Shown: positions 33,888 to 42,675, numbered from the stretch's first letter. The stretch: 64,000 nt of DNA from Peribacillus frigoritolerans (GCF_001636405.1 NZ_KV440950.1:1325712-1389711), one strand, 5' to 3'. Program-made: numbers and translations. Notes: a model not told the origin generated them from the sequence alone.

Positions 33888-34226
33888 AGCTTCACCCTCC
33901 TAATTAACCAAATATTCTGTCACTTCTATTGATACAATAGTATGAAGTACAGGGAAAATGCTGTCAATCCATATTCCCATTTTTATGATCGGCTTCATAA
34001 CCTATCTACCAAAATAACTATCTCAAATAGGCAAAACGATACCAAGACGGGGAAGCATTGCAATCAGCTGAACGCCAGTGAAGCAACGTGCTGCGAACCT
34101 GAATCAATGGAATCACTTGTATGCCTCCTTGCCTACGTTCACTTCCGCGCATCTAAGTAAAAGAATGCCCCTAATCCAGAGACGATTATCTATCTTAAAC
34201 ACCCTGTCTACAAAAAAAGGATGACC

Positions 34227-34706
34227 CTATATTGTTCTTCCCAAAAAATTCTGGTGCTGATGAAGGAAATTAGATGTTAAAAAAGCTCCAACAGGAGGCA
34301 ATTGCCCGGTATAAGCATTGCTAACAGGAAATTGATTCAGAGCTATATCTGTAGTGGCAATCCACGATCCAGACTCACCTGCTTGCAGAGAGGGAGGTTT
34401 CATAAGAAAACGTCCTTGAAGAATGAAATGCCGAATTCTGCTCTGTTGATCATCGATTATGGTTAAGTTGCCAGAGAATGTGGCATAAGGTGAATCAAAT
34501 GCGATTTGTTTGGTGTTTTCATTCCAAAATCCATTAATCGGAATGGGTCTGCCGCGAAAATTAACCGTACCAACCACCCTATTATCTATAATGGAATGAA
34601 TGGAAAATGTGCCCCAAATAATCGTTCTGCCAGCTATTGAAGAGTGGATACCCCATATAGATGGGAATGGAAAGGTAACCGAAGCAGTTCCCTGTGAAGT
34701 TACCAA
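34227..34706 (-). CDS. Uncharacterised beta-rich protein, 159 aa
   Basis: TTG 34706 with AAGGGAGGG at ideal spacing. The product is rich in beta-prone residues: IIWGTFSIHSIIDNRVVGTVNFRGRPIPINGFWNENTKQIAFDSPYATFSGNLTIID ... IRHFILQGRFLMKPPSLQAGESGSWIA. I recall similar Bacillus hypotheticals but no function. No signal peptide is evident. Standing alone; the strong ribosome site supports translation. Confidence 0.72.
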   Translation of the reverse strand: MVTSQGTASVTFPFPSIWGIHSSIAGRTIIWGTFSIHSIIDNRVVGTVNFRGRPIPINGFWNENTKQIAFDSPYATFSGNLTIIDDQQSRIRHFILQGRFLMKPPSLQAGESGSWIATTDIALNQFPVSNAYTGQLPPVGAFLTSNFLHQHQNFLGRTI

Positions 34707-34831
34707 TGCTATGCCCTCCCTTAATGTTGTTTATGTTCCGAGGAAGATTCCTTGTTTAAAGCAGTATATGCAGCACGAGCAGAATAATTTAATAAACATA
34801 GGTGAAGTACTGTAAATGCATTCTCTCAGAT

Positions 34832-34872
34832 TCAAAAAAAACCCGATTTTCAATTGAAAACCGGATTTTTTA
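34832..34872 (-). terminator. Terminator of the lipoprotein/PepSY-TM unit
   Basis: On the minus strand TCCGGTTTTC-AATT-GAAAATCGGG followed by TTTTTTTT. The plus side also has a T-run. Confidence 0.82.
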
Positions 34873-34879
34873 TGAATTT

Positions 34880-35350
34880 TTAATGATGATGTTCATGACT
34901 TTCTGCTTTTTTTTGGATTCCTTTTTGCAAGAATTCCAATTCACTTTCAGACAGTTTTCCTACGATAAATTGTTTTTGAGGCATAATGATTGAATCATCG
35001 TTACTAGCATGTACTTTTATATAATATAGGCCATCACTATCAAAGTTTTTACTTAAAGTATAAGTACCATTTCCCTTTTCCTCAGCCTGTTCCATACTAT
35101 ATTTGAGCGAGCCATCTTGTTTCCATATCTCAAAATGAACAAAATCTGCGTTTTCAACCATTTTACCACCTTTAGTAAGCACAGCCTTTATGGTCTCCTG
35201 TGTATTAGCTGAAAAGGATGCTGGTATAATTATTTCGGCTTCAAGCGGTGTTTCTTCTTTGTATAGATCAGTGACATCCTTTTCAAGTGAACACGCACTT
35301 AGCAATATGCTGAAAATAAAGATGAAAGAAATGCATATATTTTTTTTCAC
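34880..35350 (-). CDS. FixH/YtkA-like lipoprotein with His tail
   Basis: 156 residues from GTG 35350 (AAGGGTGG eight bases upstream). A lipoprotein signal with lipobox LLSAC is followed by an Ig-like FixH/YtkA domain (EAEIIIPASFSANTQETIKAVLTKGGKMVENADFVHFEIW ... GTYTLSKNFDSDGLYYIKVHA) and a C-terminal HEHHH that could bind metal. It lies 27 bp after a PepSY-TM gene on the same strand. Family members occur with copper or heme-linked membrane proteins; here a metal- or heme-related envelope role is inferred. Confidence 0.82.
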   Translation of the reverse strand: MKKNICISFIFIFSILLSACSLEKDVTDLYKEETPLEAEIIIPASFSANTQETIKAVLTKGGKMVENADFVHFEIWKQDGSLKYSMEQAEEKGNGTYTLSKNFDSDGLYYIKVHASNDDSIIMPQKQFIVGKLSESELEFLQKGIQKKAESHEHHH

Positions 35351-35377
35351 GGCAAAAGCCACCCTTCACATTTCGAA

Positions 35378-36721
35378 TTAGGCATTCAAAAAATTTTTGA
35401 CTGCAGATATTTTTTTAATAATCAACCAGTCGATTAGCCAAACAACAATAAGAGACAAACCAACCAAAGGAAACAAAATTCCAAGGCCTATTAACAGAAA
35501 TAGAAAGAGTTTTATGTTCTTTATTTGAGGAGCTTTTGGTGCACCTAAGCTTTTTTTCGGCTTTCGCTTCCACCATAAATAAAAACCGCTACATGCAACA
35601 AACATGATTCCTAAACAAATAAGAAGGCTGATGATTTGATTAATCAAACCAAATTGAGTCCCCTTGTGCAGGGTAATTCCCCAAGCAACTATTTTCCCTA
35701 TTAAACCGTAATGGTCATAACGATAATCAGCTAGAACTGCACCGGAATATTGGTCAATATGAATGGTCGCTTCATCTTGGGCTTTCGCTGGAAAAGCTGA
35801 CAATGTATAAACGCCCTCTGTTTCTTGTGGAATATTAATGCTATAACTTGGATGCATATCTTCACGATTTGCTATCGTAACTACATCATCAATGGAAAGT
35901 GGGATAAAGCCTTGAATATCTGAGAGTGGTACATCTAAATTTTCTGCTGCCCAGGGAACATCTGCAATGTCTTTTGTCTTAATTGAGGAAGTTGGAGCAC
36001 TTCCTGTCCATATGGAAGGAGGATACCCAGATCCGGAGTTGGTAGCTAACAATTGAAAGTTATTTCCCCAAAAACCTGACCAAGGCAATCCTGTCATGAT
36101 TAAAAATAACATGCCTGCAGTTATCCAAAAGGCAGGTACTGCATGTAAATCTCTTCTGAAAATATGTTTCCCTTTTTTTAGTCTTGGAAAAAGAACACCA
36201 GAAAGGCTTTGATTCTTTTTGGGATACCATAAATAAAGTCCAGAGACAATTAACACAACTGCCCAACACGCAGCTAACTCTACAATTCTATCTCCTAAGG
36301 TACCAGCCATCAGTTCACCATGAATTTCCTCGATTTTATCCATGATTCTGTCTTCATCATTTAACTCTCCAATAGATTTACCAGTATACGGGTCCATGAA
36401 AATCGTAAGAGACTCTTTATTAGAAGTGATGCTTACTTCACTCGAACGAGATGCATTTTCTCCGGGATGATACTTTGTCACCACTGCATCAGGGTATAGT
36501 TCCTTCACATTCTCAATCTGCTGGGATGCCGGCAATCTATCTCCTTGAGGTGTAACCGCTTGGTAGTCTTGATAAAGAAATTGTTCAATCTGCGGCTTAA
36601 ATAAATAGATTGAGCCGGTAACTGCCAGAATAATAAGTAAGGGTGCAAAAATGATTCCAGCGTAAAAATGCCATCTCCATACTGTTCTATACAGAGAGGT
36701 GTTTGGTTGTTTAGTTTCCAT
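35378..36721 (-). CDS. PepSY-associated TM protein
   Basis: 447 residues. SLYRTVWRWHFYAGIIFAPLLIILAVTGSIYLFKPQIEQ is the conserved start of this family: TM1 with conserved His/Trp. A PepSY domain follows (YTGKSIGELNDEDRIMDKIEEIHGELMAG), then TM2-TM4 with GLYLWYPK and RRDLHAVPAFWITAG, a second extracytoplasmic PepSY part, and C-terminal TMs (GITLHKGTQFGL, SGFYLWWKRKPKK). Conserved membrane His residues suggest heme or metal binding; homologues are often iron-regulated. Operon with the FixH-like lipoprotein. Confidence 0.9.
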   Translation of the reverse strand: METKQPNTSLYRTVWRWHFYAGIIFAPLLIILAVTGSIYLFKPQIEQFLYQDYQAVTPQGDRLPASQQIENVKELYPDAVVTKYHPGENASRSSEVSITSNKESLTIFMDPYTGKSIGELNDEDRIMDKIEEIHGELMAGTLGDRIVELAACWAVVLIVSGLYLWYPKKNQSLSGVLFPRLKKGKHIFRRDLHAVPAFWITAGMLFLIMTGLPWSGFWGNNFQLLATNSGSGYPPSIWTGSAPTSSIKTKDIADVPWAAENLDVPLSDIQGFIPLSIDDVVTIANREDMHPSYSINIPQETEGVYTLSAFPAKAQDEATIHIDQYSGAVLADYRYDHYGLIGKIVAWGITLHKGTQFGLINQIISLLICLGIMFVACSGFYLWWKRKPKKSLGAPKAPQIKNIKLFLFLLIGLGILFPLVGLSLIVVWLIDWLIIKKISAVKNFLNA

Positions 36722-37075
36722 TTATACAGAACCTCCGAGTCGTATTCTTATATAGATGATAAAAGAAAATTGTGAGAAAAATATGAAATTTATTAAAAAA
36801 AGGAAGTTTGTATTTGTTATAGAGTAGAAGTCATATCAACTAAGAAGAACAACTGTAACTAAGGAGTGAACTCCCTGAGAAAGAGTTAGCAAACAGTGGG
36901 GCAGGGAGGAATGGAGGGAAATGAGGTAGTTGCGGCGAAAGTAGTCTAGAGAAATGTGTTGAAGATAGGATGAGCAGCAAATGTGAACGGATCAGATAAA
37001 CAGCTATTGAGCATGAGAGCGGTTTGATAAACGATATGATAATAGATCGTAAAAAAACATGAAGGAGTGACGCAT
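36722..37075. other. Intergenic control region before the protealysin gene
   Basis: No ORF with a plausible site and no strong hairpin. The minus-strand promoter for the PepSY-TM operon and the plus-strand promoter for the protease must both lie here. The GA-rich stretch GGGCAGGGAGGAATGGAGGG (36900-36919) is a possible but unused ribosome-site-like sequence. Confidence 0.4.
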
Positions 37076-38137
37076 ATGCATAAAAAAGGTTGTTCCAAAT
37101 TGAAGTGTCAGTGTTTCATCGTACCTAACTATATTCTTGAGAATTTGGCACAAAATGAAGTGGAGGAAGCACGGATCAGTTTAGCGAAAAGCCGTCAAAT
37201 GCGCAGGCGCAGAATATTGAAAGAATACGATATTGACGGTGTTGTCGCACTGACGGATGCAGGATCTGAACGTCAAGGTGAATCTGCCCGTCATGTTTAC
37301 GATTGCAAGGGAGGAACGAAACTCCGGGAGAATGAGGCTAGGAAAGAAGGAGACCGATCAAGTGCAGATCCTATTGTTAACGCTGCATATGATTATAGCG
37401 GAGTTGTGCGTGATTATTTCAAGGATGTTTTGCACCGTAATTCAATTGATAACCAAGGTCTTGATCTCATTCTGAACGTTCATTATGGCAATAAGTTCAC
37501 GAATGCTTATTGGGACGGAGATGAAATGGTATTTGGTGACGGCGATGGGGTCATCTTTAGCAATTTTGCCAATTCACTCGATGTAATTGGACATGAATTG
37601 ACACATGGGGTTACGCAGTTCACAAGTGGATTGGAGTATGAAGGTCAGTCCGGGGCATTGAACGAACATCTTTCAGATGTGTTTGGAGTTGCCATAAAAC
37701 AATTTCACTTAAAGCAAACTGCAGGAGATGCCGATTGGCTGATCGGTGCTGATATAATGGGACCGACACTGAAAGGGCAGGCACTCCGTTCGATGAAGGC
37801 ACCAGGTACGGCATTTGACAATAAGTTAATGGGTAAGGATATTCAGCCTGATCATATGAAGAACTTCTATAAGGGAGAACGTGATAATCATGGTGTCCAT
37901 ATCAATAGCGGCATACCAAACAAGGCCTTTTATCTAGTATCCATGGAAATTGGAACGGACAAAGCGGCCTTGATTTGGTTCAATGCGATGCAGAATTTAT
38001 TTGCGACGGCGAATTTCAATCAATTCGTGCAAATCGTCATCAAGGCAGCGCAAAAACTTGTTGATAGCGGCGATGTTACGAAAACAGCCATCAAGACAAT
38101 TGAAAATGCTTTTAAAGCGGTTGGAGTGCCTGAGTAG
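37076..38137 (+). CDS. Protealysin-type M4 neutral metalloprotease
   Basis: 353 residues from ATG 37076 (AAGGAGTG nine bases upstream; GTG 37067 in frame). There is no signal peptide; instead a short protealysin propeptide with CQCFIVPNYILENLA and a basic stretch RQMRRRRILKEYD, then the thermolysin fold: VIGHELTHGVTQ (zinc His173, His177, catalytic Glu174), GALNEHLSDVFG (zinc Glu197) and GVHINSGIPNKAFY around the transition-state His. Such proteases lack classical signal peptides and act intracellularly or after atypical release. The next gene encodes the matching emfourin inhibitor. Confidence 0.94.
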   Translation: MHKKGCSKLKCQCFIVPNYILENLAQNEVEEARISLAKSRQMRRRRILKEYDIDGVVALTDAGSERQGESARHVYDCKGGTKLRENEARKEGDRSSADPIVNAAYDYSGVVRDYFKDVLHRNSIDNQGLDLILNVHYGNKFTNAYWDGDEMVFGDGDGVIFSNFANSLDVIGHELTHGVTQFTSGLEYEGQSGALNEHLSDVFGVAIKQFHLKQTAGDADWLIGADIMGPTLKGQALRSMKAPGTAFDNKLMGKDIQPDHMKNFYKGERDNHGVHINSGIPNKAFYLVSMEIGTDKAALIWFNAMQNLFATANFNQFVQIVIKAAQKLVDSGDVTKTAIKTIENAFKAVGVPE

Positions 38138-38169
38138 AAATAATCCATGAATAGGAGGCTTCATCTACC

Positions 38170-38481
38170 ATGCATATCAAATTTAGCTGCATAGGGGGAT
38201 TTGCCAACCTCGACTTGAATTTCGGGATAGATACGGATGAATTGCCGAAAGAGAAGTATGAGGAATTGCAGAACTTAATGAAACATGCTGACCTTCATAA
38301 TGCTGCCCAAAGTAAAATGGTAAAAACGCAAGGGTTCGACTCGTTTTCATACCAGCTGGATATAGCCGATGAAAAGAAGAAGCAGTCTTTCTCATTCACA
38401 GACACAACAGCTCCAGAGGAAGTCCGGCCCTTATTGGATTATTTACGGAATTTAGCAATTGAAATAAAGCTGGCAGAATAA
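38170..38481 (+). CDS. Emfourin, protealysin-family protease inhibitor
   Basis: 103 residues beginning HIKFSCIGGFANLDLNFGIDTDELPKEKYEELQNLMKHADL, the pattern of emfourins: small cytoplasmic proteins that block protealysin-like M4 proteases and are encoded next to them. Only 32 bp separate it from the protease gene, with an AGGAGGC site. The pair should keep the protease inactive inside the producing cell. Confidence 0.9.
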   Translation: MHIKFSCIGGFANLDLNFGIDTDELPKEKYEELQNLMKHADLHNAAQSKMVKTQGFDSFSYQLDIADEKKKQSFSFTDTTAPEEVRPLLDYLRNLAIEIKLAE

Positions 38482-38485
38482 CTAC

Positions 38486-38523
38486 GTCAAAAAAGTCTAT
38501 CATTCAGATAGACTTTTTTTGAC
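38486..38523 (+). terminator. Terminator of the protealysin-emfourin operon
   Basis: GTCAAAAAAGTCTATC-ATTCA-GATAGACTTTTTTTGAC; strong. Confidence 0.93.
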
Positions 38524-38795
38524 GAGTCGTAAAACTTCACAAAAATGTCATTTCGTTTCACTTTTATCTGGATTTTGGCTGTTTGTTCTCTAAATGGACA
38601 CAAAATAGAGATCTGCAGTAGCAAATTTGAAACGGAAATTAAAGAGTATAGCCCTTTGATGAGATTTTGTAAAGAGTTAGCCAATCAAACAGGTAAAGCA
38701 GTCACAAAAGGGAACCAATTTTGAAAGAGGTAATACAAGAGCGGTTTTACAAAAAAAGCATAAAATAGGATAATGGTCGCAGAGAGGTGAAGTGA

Positions 38796-39902
38796 ATGAC
38801 ATATCAAGAAATAAAAGTGACGATAGCCGGAAACAGCCTTACCCAATTCGGGAAAAGAATATTAATTTCGCAGATTCAATTCTCGACATTGGAGGCGATA
38901 TTCGAAGTCGATGAGGCGGTTCAAAGAAAGCTTGATCTCAATCGAAGGACTGAAATCAGGGAGTTCATCATCGATTCTGTATCGGAAGGGGACTTTTACT
39001 TTTCCCCATTCATCTTCTCGAGCAGGGGAGCGATCCAAGAAGTGCCCGTGGGCGGGGAACTGCCACCAGGAAGTAAAATATACATACTTGACGGTCAGCA
39101 TAGGACCTACGCCCTCATTTCAGCCATCAGTCACCTAAGGGCACGGAAGGAAACGGAAGAAGAAATCGGAAACTTTCCCGAAGCGGCAAAGCTCCAAAAC
39201 CAAATTGATAAGTTGAAAACCTATCCGGTCACGATTCAAATCTATTTAAATCTGGAAACGCATGAAGAAAGACAGCTATTCAATGATATTAATACGAAGC
39301 GAAAAGAGCCGCATAACGGCTTGGTGATGAAGTATGACCAGCGCGATGAATATGCAGAACTAACACGGAACATTGCCAGGATATTAGAAAGTAAGATGGA
39401 GATAGAGGCCACCCTTTCGAGGATCACCGTGAGATGTACGGCGCTGACTACGCTGACGATCATGAGGCGCTGCCTTATTGCTTTATTTGAAGGAAACGTC
39501 ACCGCGAAAACGGGTAAAGCCAATTATGTTGATATGACCAAAGCCGAAATCATCAACACCGCGACCGCGTTTTTCGAGTCATGGCTGGAAATCTTTCCGA
39601 AGAAGATGACAGACCGGACTACATTCACTTCAGGGTATTCCGGCATTCAAATAGCTCTTGCCCAAACGATCCACCAACTCCGTAAACATCATGAAATCCC
39701 CTATGAAGAAGCAATAAATCATATGCTGCATTTGAAGAAAGCCTGTACTTGGAAGCATGATGATGCCCTTTATTCACACATTTACGACCCCTTGAAAAAA
39801 AGAGTCAAAAACCATTCGACTACAAACGCCATCCAGAAAACGGCTCTCGCGTTCAAACGAAAAATAGAACAAGAAGGAGGATGGCTGCATGATTCTAGGT
39901 GA
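38796..39902 (+). CDS. DGQHR-domain protein, DndB-like (first of pair)
   Basis: 368 residues. KIYILDGQHRTYALISAI carries the diagnostic DGQHR at 99-103 and RQLFNDINTKRKEPHNGL the companion FxDxN element at 161-166, the layout of DndB / DGQHR proteins with a ParB/Srx-like fold. DndB is known as the repressor of phosphorothioation (dnd) gene clusters in some bacteria, but no dndCDE, ssp or restriction gene is present here, so the function is open. A highly charged C-terminal half follows. ATG with GAGAGGTGAAG. The next gene overlaps by 14 bases with its own strong site. Confidence 0.87.
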   Translation: MTYQEIKVTIAGNSLTQFGKRILISQIQFSTLEAIFEVDEAVQRKLDLNRRTEIREFIIDSVSEGDFYFSPFIFSSRGAIQEVPVGGELPPGSKIYILDGQHRTYALISAISHLRARKETEEEIGNFPEAAKLQNQIDKLKTYPVTIQIYLNLETHEERQLFNDINTKRKEPHNGLVMKYDQRDEYAELTRNIARILESKMEIEATLSRITVRCTALTTLTIMRRCLIALFEGNVTAKTGKANYVDMTKAEIINTATAFFESWLEIFPKKMTDRTTFTSGYSGIQIALAQTIHQLRKHHEIPYEEAINHMLHLKKACTWKHDDALYSHIYDPLKKRVKNHSTTNAIQKTALAFKRKIEQEGGWLHDSR

Positions 39903-40920
39903 ATTGGACCGGAAAAGAAGGACGATGGTTTCCTGCTCCATCATTGAGCTGGTCCATATGTATCGCAACGGTCAGATTGCCACGAGGGAAATCAACCAGC
40001 TGCGGGTCCGGTCGATCAAAAACTATCTTTTGGACAATGCGTTAACGAAAAATATCTACCTGCCGCCGCTTGTTGCCAGCAGCAGGGAAGGAGCAGCCCC
40101 TAATGGAGATCCCATCGAACTTTCGATCATCGACGGAACACAACGAATAGCGGCTTTCGCGCAATTGGAGGACAGTATCCTTAAAGCGTTAAAGAAAGGT
40201 GAAGAAAAGGTGAAACTAGCATACGAACTGGATTCACTCATGAAGGACAGCTCGATTGCGATCCAAGTATTTGAAGGGCTAACAAGAGCGGAAGAATCCC
40301 AGCTCTACCTGGATCTCAATCTAAAAGGGAAGAAAGTGGCCCTTTCCAAACGGATATCATTCGACTCGCGAAACAACCTCAACGTCATTACCAATCAGGT
40401 GCTCCATACCCATCAATCGCTAAAAACAGCCGGTGTCGAACTTGAAAAGCGTTCCATCAATCGTCCAGCCAATAAAAACCTCTTATCGCTATCGCAATTA
40501 AGGCAGGTCATCGGCATCTTCATGACTGGGAAGGCACACGTAAACATCGAAGAGAAAGTATCCCAAAGTCCGCTATCGAACAGTGAATACATCACACTCA
40601 TTCATCTCTATCTTAATGAACTATTCGACATATACCCGGCAGGACAGATGGGTGATTACACAAAATGCATGCTTGCCAGTTACCCGCTTTTCATTGCCGT
40701 TGCCCTTTATGTCAATGACAAAATGGAAAACCAGCCAATCGAACAAAGACAACAGCTGATTGCCACGAGAATGTCAAAATTGAAAGAAGTGGACTGGAGC
40801 CCCGATAATCCCATTTGGAAGGAGTTTAAAGGAACATACAAAGGGCGGCCGCCATTATTTCACCTAAGCAAAGATAAAAACAATATCGAAGAGCTAGTAC
40901 GCTGGCTGTATAGCTGTTGA
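39889..40920 (+). CDS. Diverged DGQHR-like protein (second of pair)
   Basis: 343 residues; ATG 39889 has AAGGAGG eight bases upstream, inside the preceding gene. The DGQHR motif is altered to IDGTQR (81-86), while LYLDLNLKGKKVAL (139-150) keeps the FxDxN companion element. The overall order matches its neighbour, so this looks like an ancient duplicate with a changed core. The overlapping frames and spacing suggest fixed stoichiometry, perhaps a heteromeric complex (inference). A possible nucleotide- or DNA-binding role follows from the fold only. Confidence 0.82.
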   Translation: MILGELDRKRRTMVSCSIIELVHMYRNGQIATREINQLRVRSIKNYLLDNALTKNIYLPPLVASSREGAAPNGDPIELSIIDGTQRIAAFAQLEDSILKALKKGEEKVKLAYELDSLMKDSSIAIQVFEGLTRAEESQLYLDLNLKGKKVALSKRISFDSRNNLNVITNQVLHTHQSLKTAGVELEKRSINRPANKNLLSLSQLRQVIGIFMTGKAHVNIEEKVSQSPLSNSEYITLIHLYLNELFDIYPAGQMGDYTKCMLASYPLFIAVALYVNDKMENQPIEQRQQLIATRMSKLKEVDWSPDNPIWKEFKGTYKGRPPLFHLSKDKNNIEELVRWLYSC

Positions 40921-40959
40921 GGAGGTGAGGGGAAATGTGATAATGAAAAAGTGAAAAAA

Positions 40960-41042
40960 CCCCTAGGTGAGGACGTCCGGTCAGACAATCACCTAAGGGC
41001 TTGCGAGCAGGAGTATACCTGCCTCTATGTCCAGTATACTCC
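40960..41042 (+). other. Two hairpins between the DGQHR pair and the ComK-like gene
   Basis: Hairpin 1: CCCCTAGGTGA (40960-40970) with TCACCTAAGGG (40989-40999). Hairpin 2: GGAGTATAC (41010) with GTATACTCC (41034). Neither is followed by a T-run, so they are not simple terminators; they may be protein sites, RNA stability elements or part of a regulated leader for the next gene. Confidence 0.6.
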
Positions 41043-41076
41043 ATAAAAAGGAATAGTGAAATGGGGAGTGAATGGA

Positions 41077-41634
41077 ATGATGATACGAAAAAACTATTTA
41101 TTGAATATGGAAACGGTAGGAATGATGGAGCGATACGACGCCAATGGTGTCGAGATGACTACGGTAGTGGAGGGAGACAGCACTTTCCATGTTAGGCAAC
41201 CGCGCCAGGAAATCCTGAATAACACGTTAAACCACTTTGGATTGGATCTGGATGGCGGACTAGCAGCAGCCAAATCCGTACTGGGCGGTAAATACAGACT
41301 GCCCGTCTGCATAAACGCCCAGCTGGGGATGGTCTGGTTCTCCACCCGCTCATTCCGGAAAAGAGGAGGAGTCTGGTTTTCCTACATCCACATTCGTGAC
41401 TTAGAGGAAATGAACGAAAAGGAAACACTGGTCCACACAAACTACGGTCATTGCTTACCAGTAAACTTAAGCAAAAATCAGCTCGCCTTCAAAAGGGATC
41501 AAGCAGCCTATCTGCATACGACCTTCCATGAACGCTCATTGGGTAAAAAGACCTTTTATTACGAACCGGGAAGCGGAATCACCTTTTGCAAAGAACCCGG
41601 GGAGGTCCATTACAGGGTGAAAGGAAATGAATAA
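41077..41634 (+). CDS. ComK-family transcription factor paralogue
   Basis: 185 residues from ATG 41077 (GGGGAGTGA upstream). The body follows ComK: YDANGVEMTTVVEGDSTFHV, ILNNTLNHFGLDLDGGLAAAKSVLGGKYRLPVCINAQLGMVWFSTRSFRKRGGVWFSYIHIRDLEE, then FKRDQAAYLHTTFHER. ComK is the competence master regulator and binds paired AT boxes; this protein is diverged, so it may be a ComK2-like or specialised regulator. It follows the DGQHR pair on the same strand, separated by two hairpins; co-regulation is plausible but unproven. Confidence 0.82.
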   Translation: MMIRKNYLLNMETVGMMERYDANGVEMTTVVEGDSTFHVRQPRQEILNNTLNHFGLDLDGGLAAAKSVLGGKYRLPVCINAQLGMVWFSTRSFRKRGGVWFSYIHIRDLEEMNEKETLVHTNYGHCLPVNLSKNQLAFKRDQAAYLHTTFHERSLGKKTFYYEPGSGITFCKEPGEVHYRVKGNE

Positions 41635-41646
41635 TAAAAATCTATG

Positions 41647-41673
41647 AGACCGCTGAATTGGCGGTCTTTTCTT
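41647..41673 (+). terminator. Terminator after the ComK-like gene
   Basis: AGACCGC-TGAATTG-GCGGTCT then TTTCTT. Confidence 0.85.
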
Positions 41674-41791
41674 AGGGGTGGACTAAGTGAGAGTGGGTAT
41701 TATTTAAAATCAGAAAAATAGTGATTGTAAAAAATGGAATGATACATTATGATTAGTAAAAAGTTAATATTTAGGGAAGTAAGTACGTATT

Positions 41792-42061
41792 TTGAAACGA
41801 ATATTTGCTATTTTACTATCTTTTGGACTAGTTTTAGGTCTCTCGTTTGGCGCAAATGACGTTGCCAGTGCCAAAACAAAGGTGAAGGCTTATAAAAACT
41901 GTACAGCATTGAATAAAGACTACAAAGGAGGCGTAGCCCGTACATCTTCCGTTAAAAATAAAGGAGGAAAAACGAAATACAAGCCTCACGTTTCAAAGGC
42001 GCTTTATGATGCCAATAAAAAAAGCGATCGCGACAAAGACTTTATCGCTTGTGAAAAGTAA
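41792..42061 (+). CDS. Secreted Excalibur-domain protein
   Basis: 89 residues, TTG start with GGGAAG upstream. A signal peptide (FAILLSFGLVLGLSFGANDVASA) precedes a short basic region (YKNCTALNKDYKGGVA) and a C-terminal Excalibur motif SDRDKDFIACEK, a variant of DxDxDGxxCE that binds Ca2+ in related extracellular proteins. Probably exported and surface- or medium-located. The 3' end and terminator are duplicated as a decayed copy near 62.47 kb. Confidence 0.87.
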   Translation: MKRIFAILLSFGLVLGLSFGANDVASAKTKVKAYKNCTALNKDYKGGVARTSSVKNKGGKTKYKPHVSKALYDANKKSDRDKDFIACEK

Positions 42062-42070
42062 GGATTATTC

Positions 42071-42107
42071 AAAGAGACCTTTTATAGGAAGGTCTCTTTG
42101 AATTTTT
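42071..42107 (+). terminator. Terminator of the Excalibur gene
   Basis: AAAGAGACCTT-TTATAGG-AAGGTCTCTTT then GAATTTTTG. Confidence 0.88.
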
Positions 42108-42130
42108 GTAGGTAAAACGTGTTCCATATT

Positions 42131-42180
42131 GATTGGAGCGGGTGTGAGAGACTCCTGCGGAAAGCAAGTGCCTGAAGAGG
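42131..42180 (+). repeat. Internally deleted copy of the ~125-bp repeat
   Basis: GATTGGAGCGGGTGTGAGAGACTCCTGCGG joins directly to AAAGCAAGTGCCTGAAGAGG: both ends are present, the middle third is lost. Confidence 0.75.
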
Positions 42181-42213
42181 ACAGTTCATTTTTGTACAAA
42201 ACTAAAAAAACGG

Positions 42214-42247
42214 AAGCTAAAGCCTACACAGGTTTTTAGCTTTTTTC
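42214..42247 (-). terminator. Hairpin AAGCTAAA/TTTAGCTT, probable terminator
   Basis: AAGCTAAA-GCCTACACAGGTT-TTTAGCTT with T and A runs on both sides; sits at the stop of the minus-strand gene ending at 42255 and can also stop plus-strand transcripts. Confidence 0.6.
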
Positions 42248-42254
42248 TCGTGGG

Positions 42255-42515
42255 TTATCTTTCAAACCGTCCAAAATGTGTATTTTCCCGATTTATAAGT
42301 GCATCCCCAAGATTGATTCTGCTCATAAGTCTTTCATGGTCAGAAGGAAAACGTTCTTTAACATTTGCGACACCCTCTGTTGTTGGGATATTACCATTAG
42401 GCATAGGGCGTTCTTCTCTTTGATACCCAGGGTTCAAACTATCATTATTAGGGTCTCTGCGAGCATCAAGGTTCCCGGCAGTATTATTTGGATCATTGTT
42501 ATTATCTTGTGGCAT
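42255..42515 (-). CDS. Small hydrophilic protein, 86 aa, uncharacterised
   Basis: ATG 42515 is chosen for its GGAGTGAAAT site; the frame continues upstream without one. The product is Asn/Asp/Pro/Arg-rich (QDNNNDPNNTAGNLDARRDPNNDSLNPGYQREERPMPNG) and ends SRINLGDALINRENTHFGRFER. It looks disordered. Such small polar proteins are common in spore formers, but no family is recognised. Confidence 0.65.
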   Translation of the reverse strand: MPQDNNNDPNNTAGNLDARRDPNNDSLNPGYQREERPMPNGNIPTTEGVANVKERFPSDHERLMSRINLGDALINRENTHFGRFER

Positions 42516-42675
42516 ATATTTCACTCCTTCGCTTATATTATCCGCTGATGGCACTAATCTATTCGCACGCTGTACCTTATCCTTTATTTATTTGCAGCAA
42601 CGCCAATTTCTCTTGAATGATCAACAAGTACGAGGGGGCTTTTTTATGCTTTAAAAAAACTTCTAAATATTATGA

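Noticed and set aside
33942..34160. 72-codon ORF on the plus strand
   Set aside because: No ribosome site, unnatural composition (Asn/His/Cys-rich) and no neighbour support.
38796..40920. Complete Dnd phosphorothioation system
   Set aside because: Only DndB/DGQHR-type proteins are present; no DndA/C/D/E, SspB-E or DptFGH-like gene is encoded in the window.
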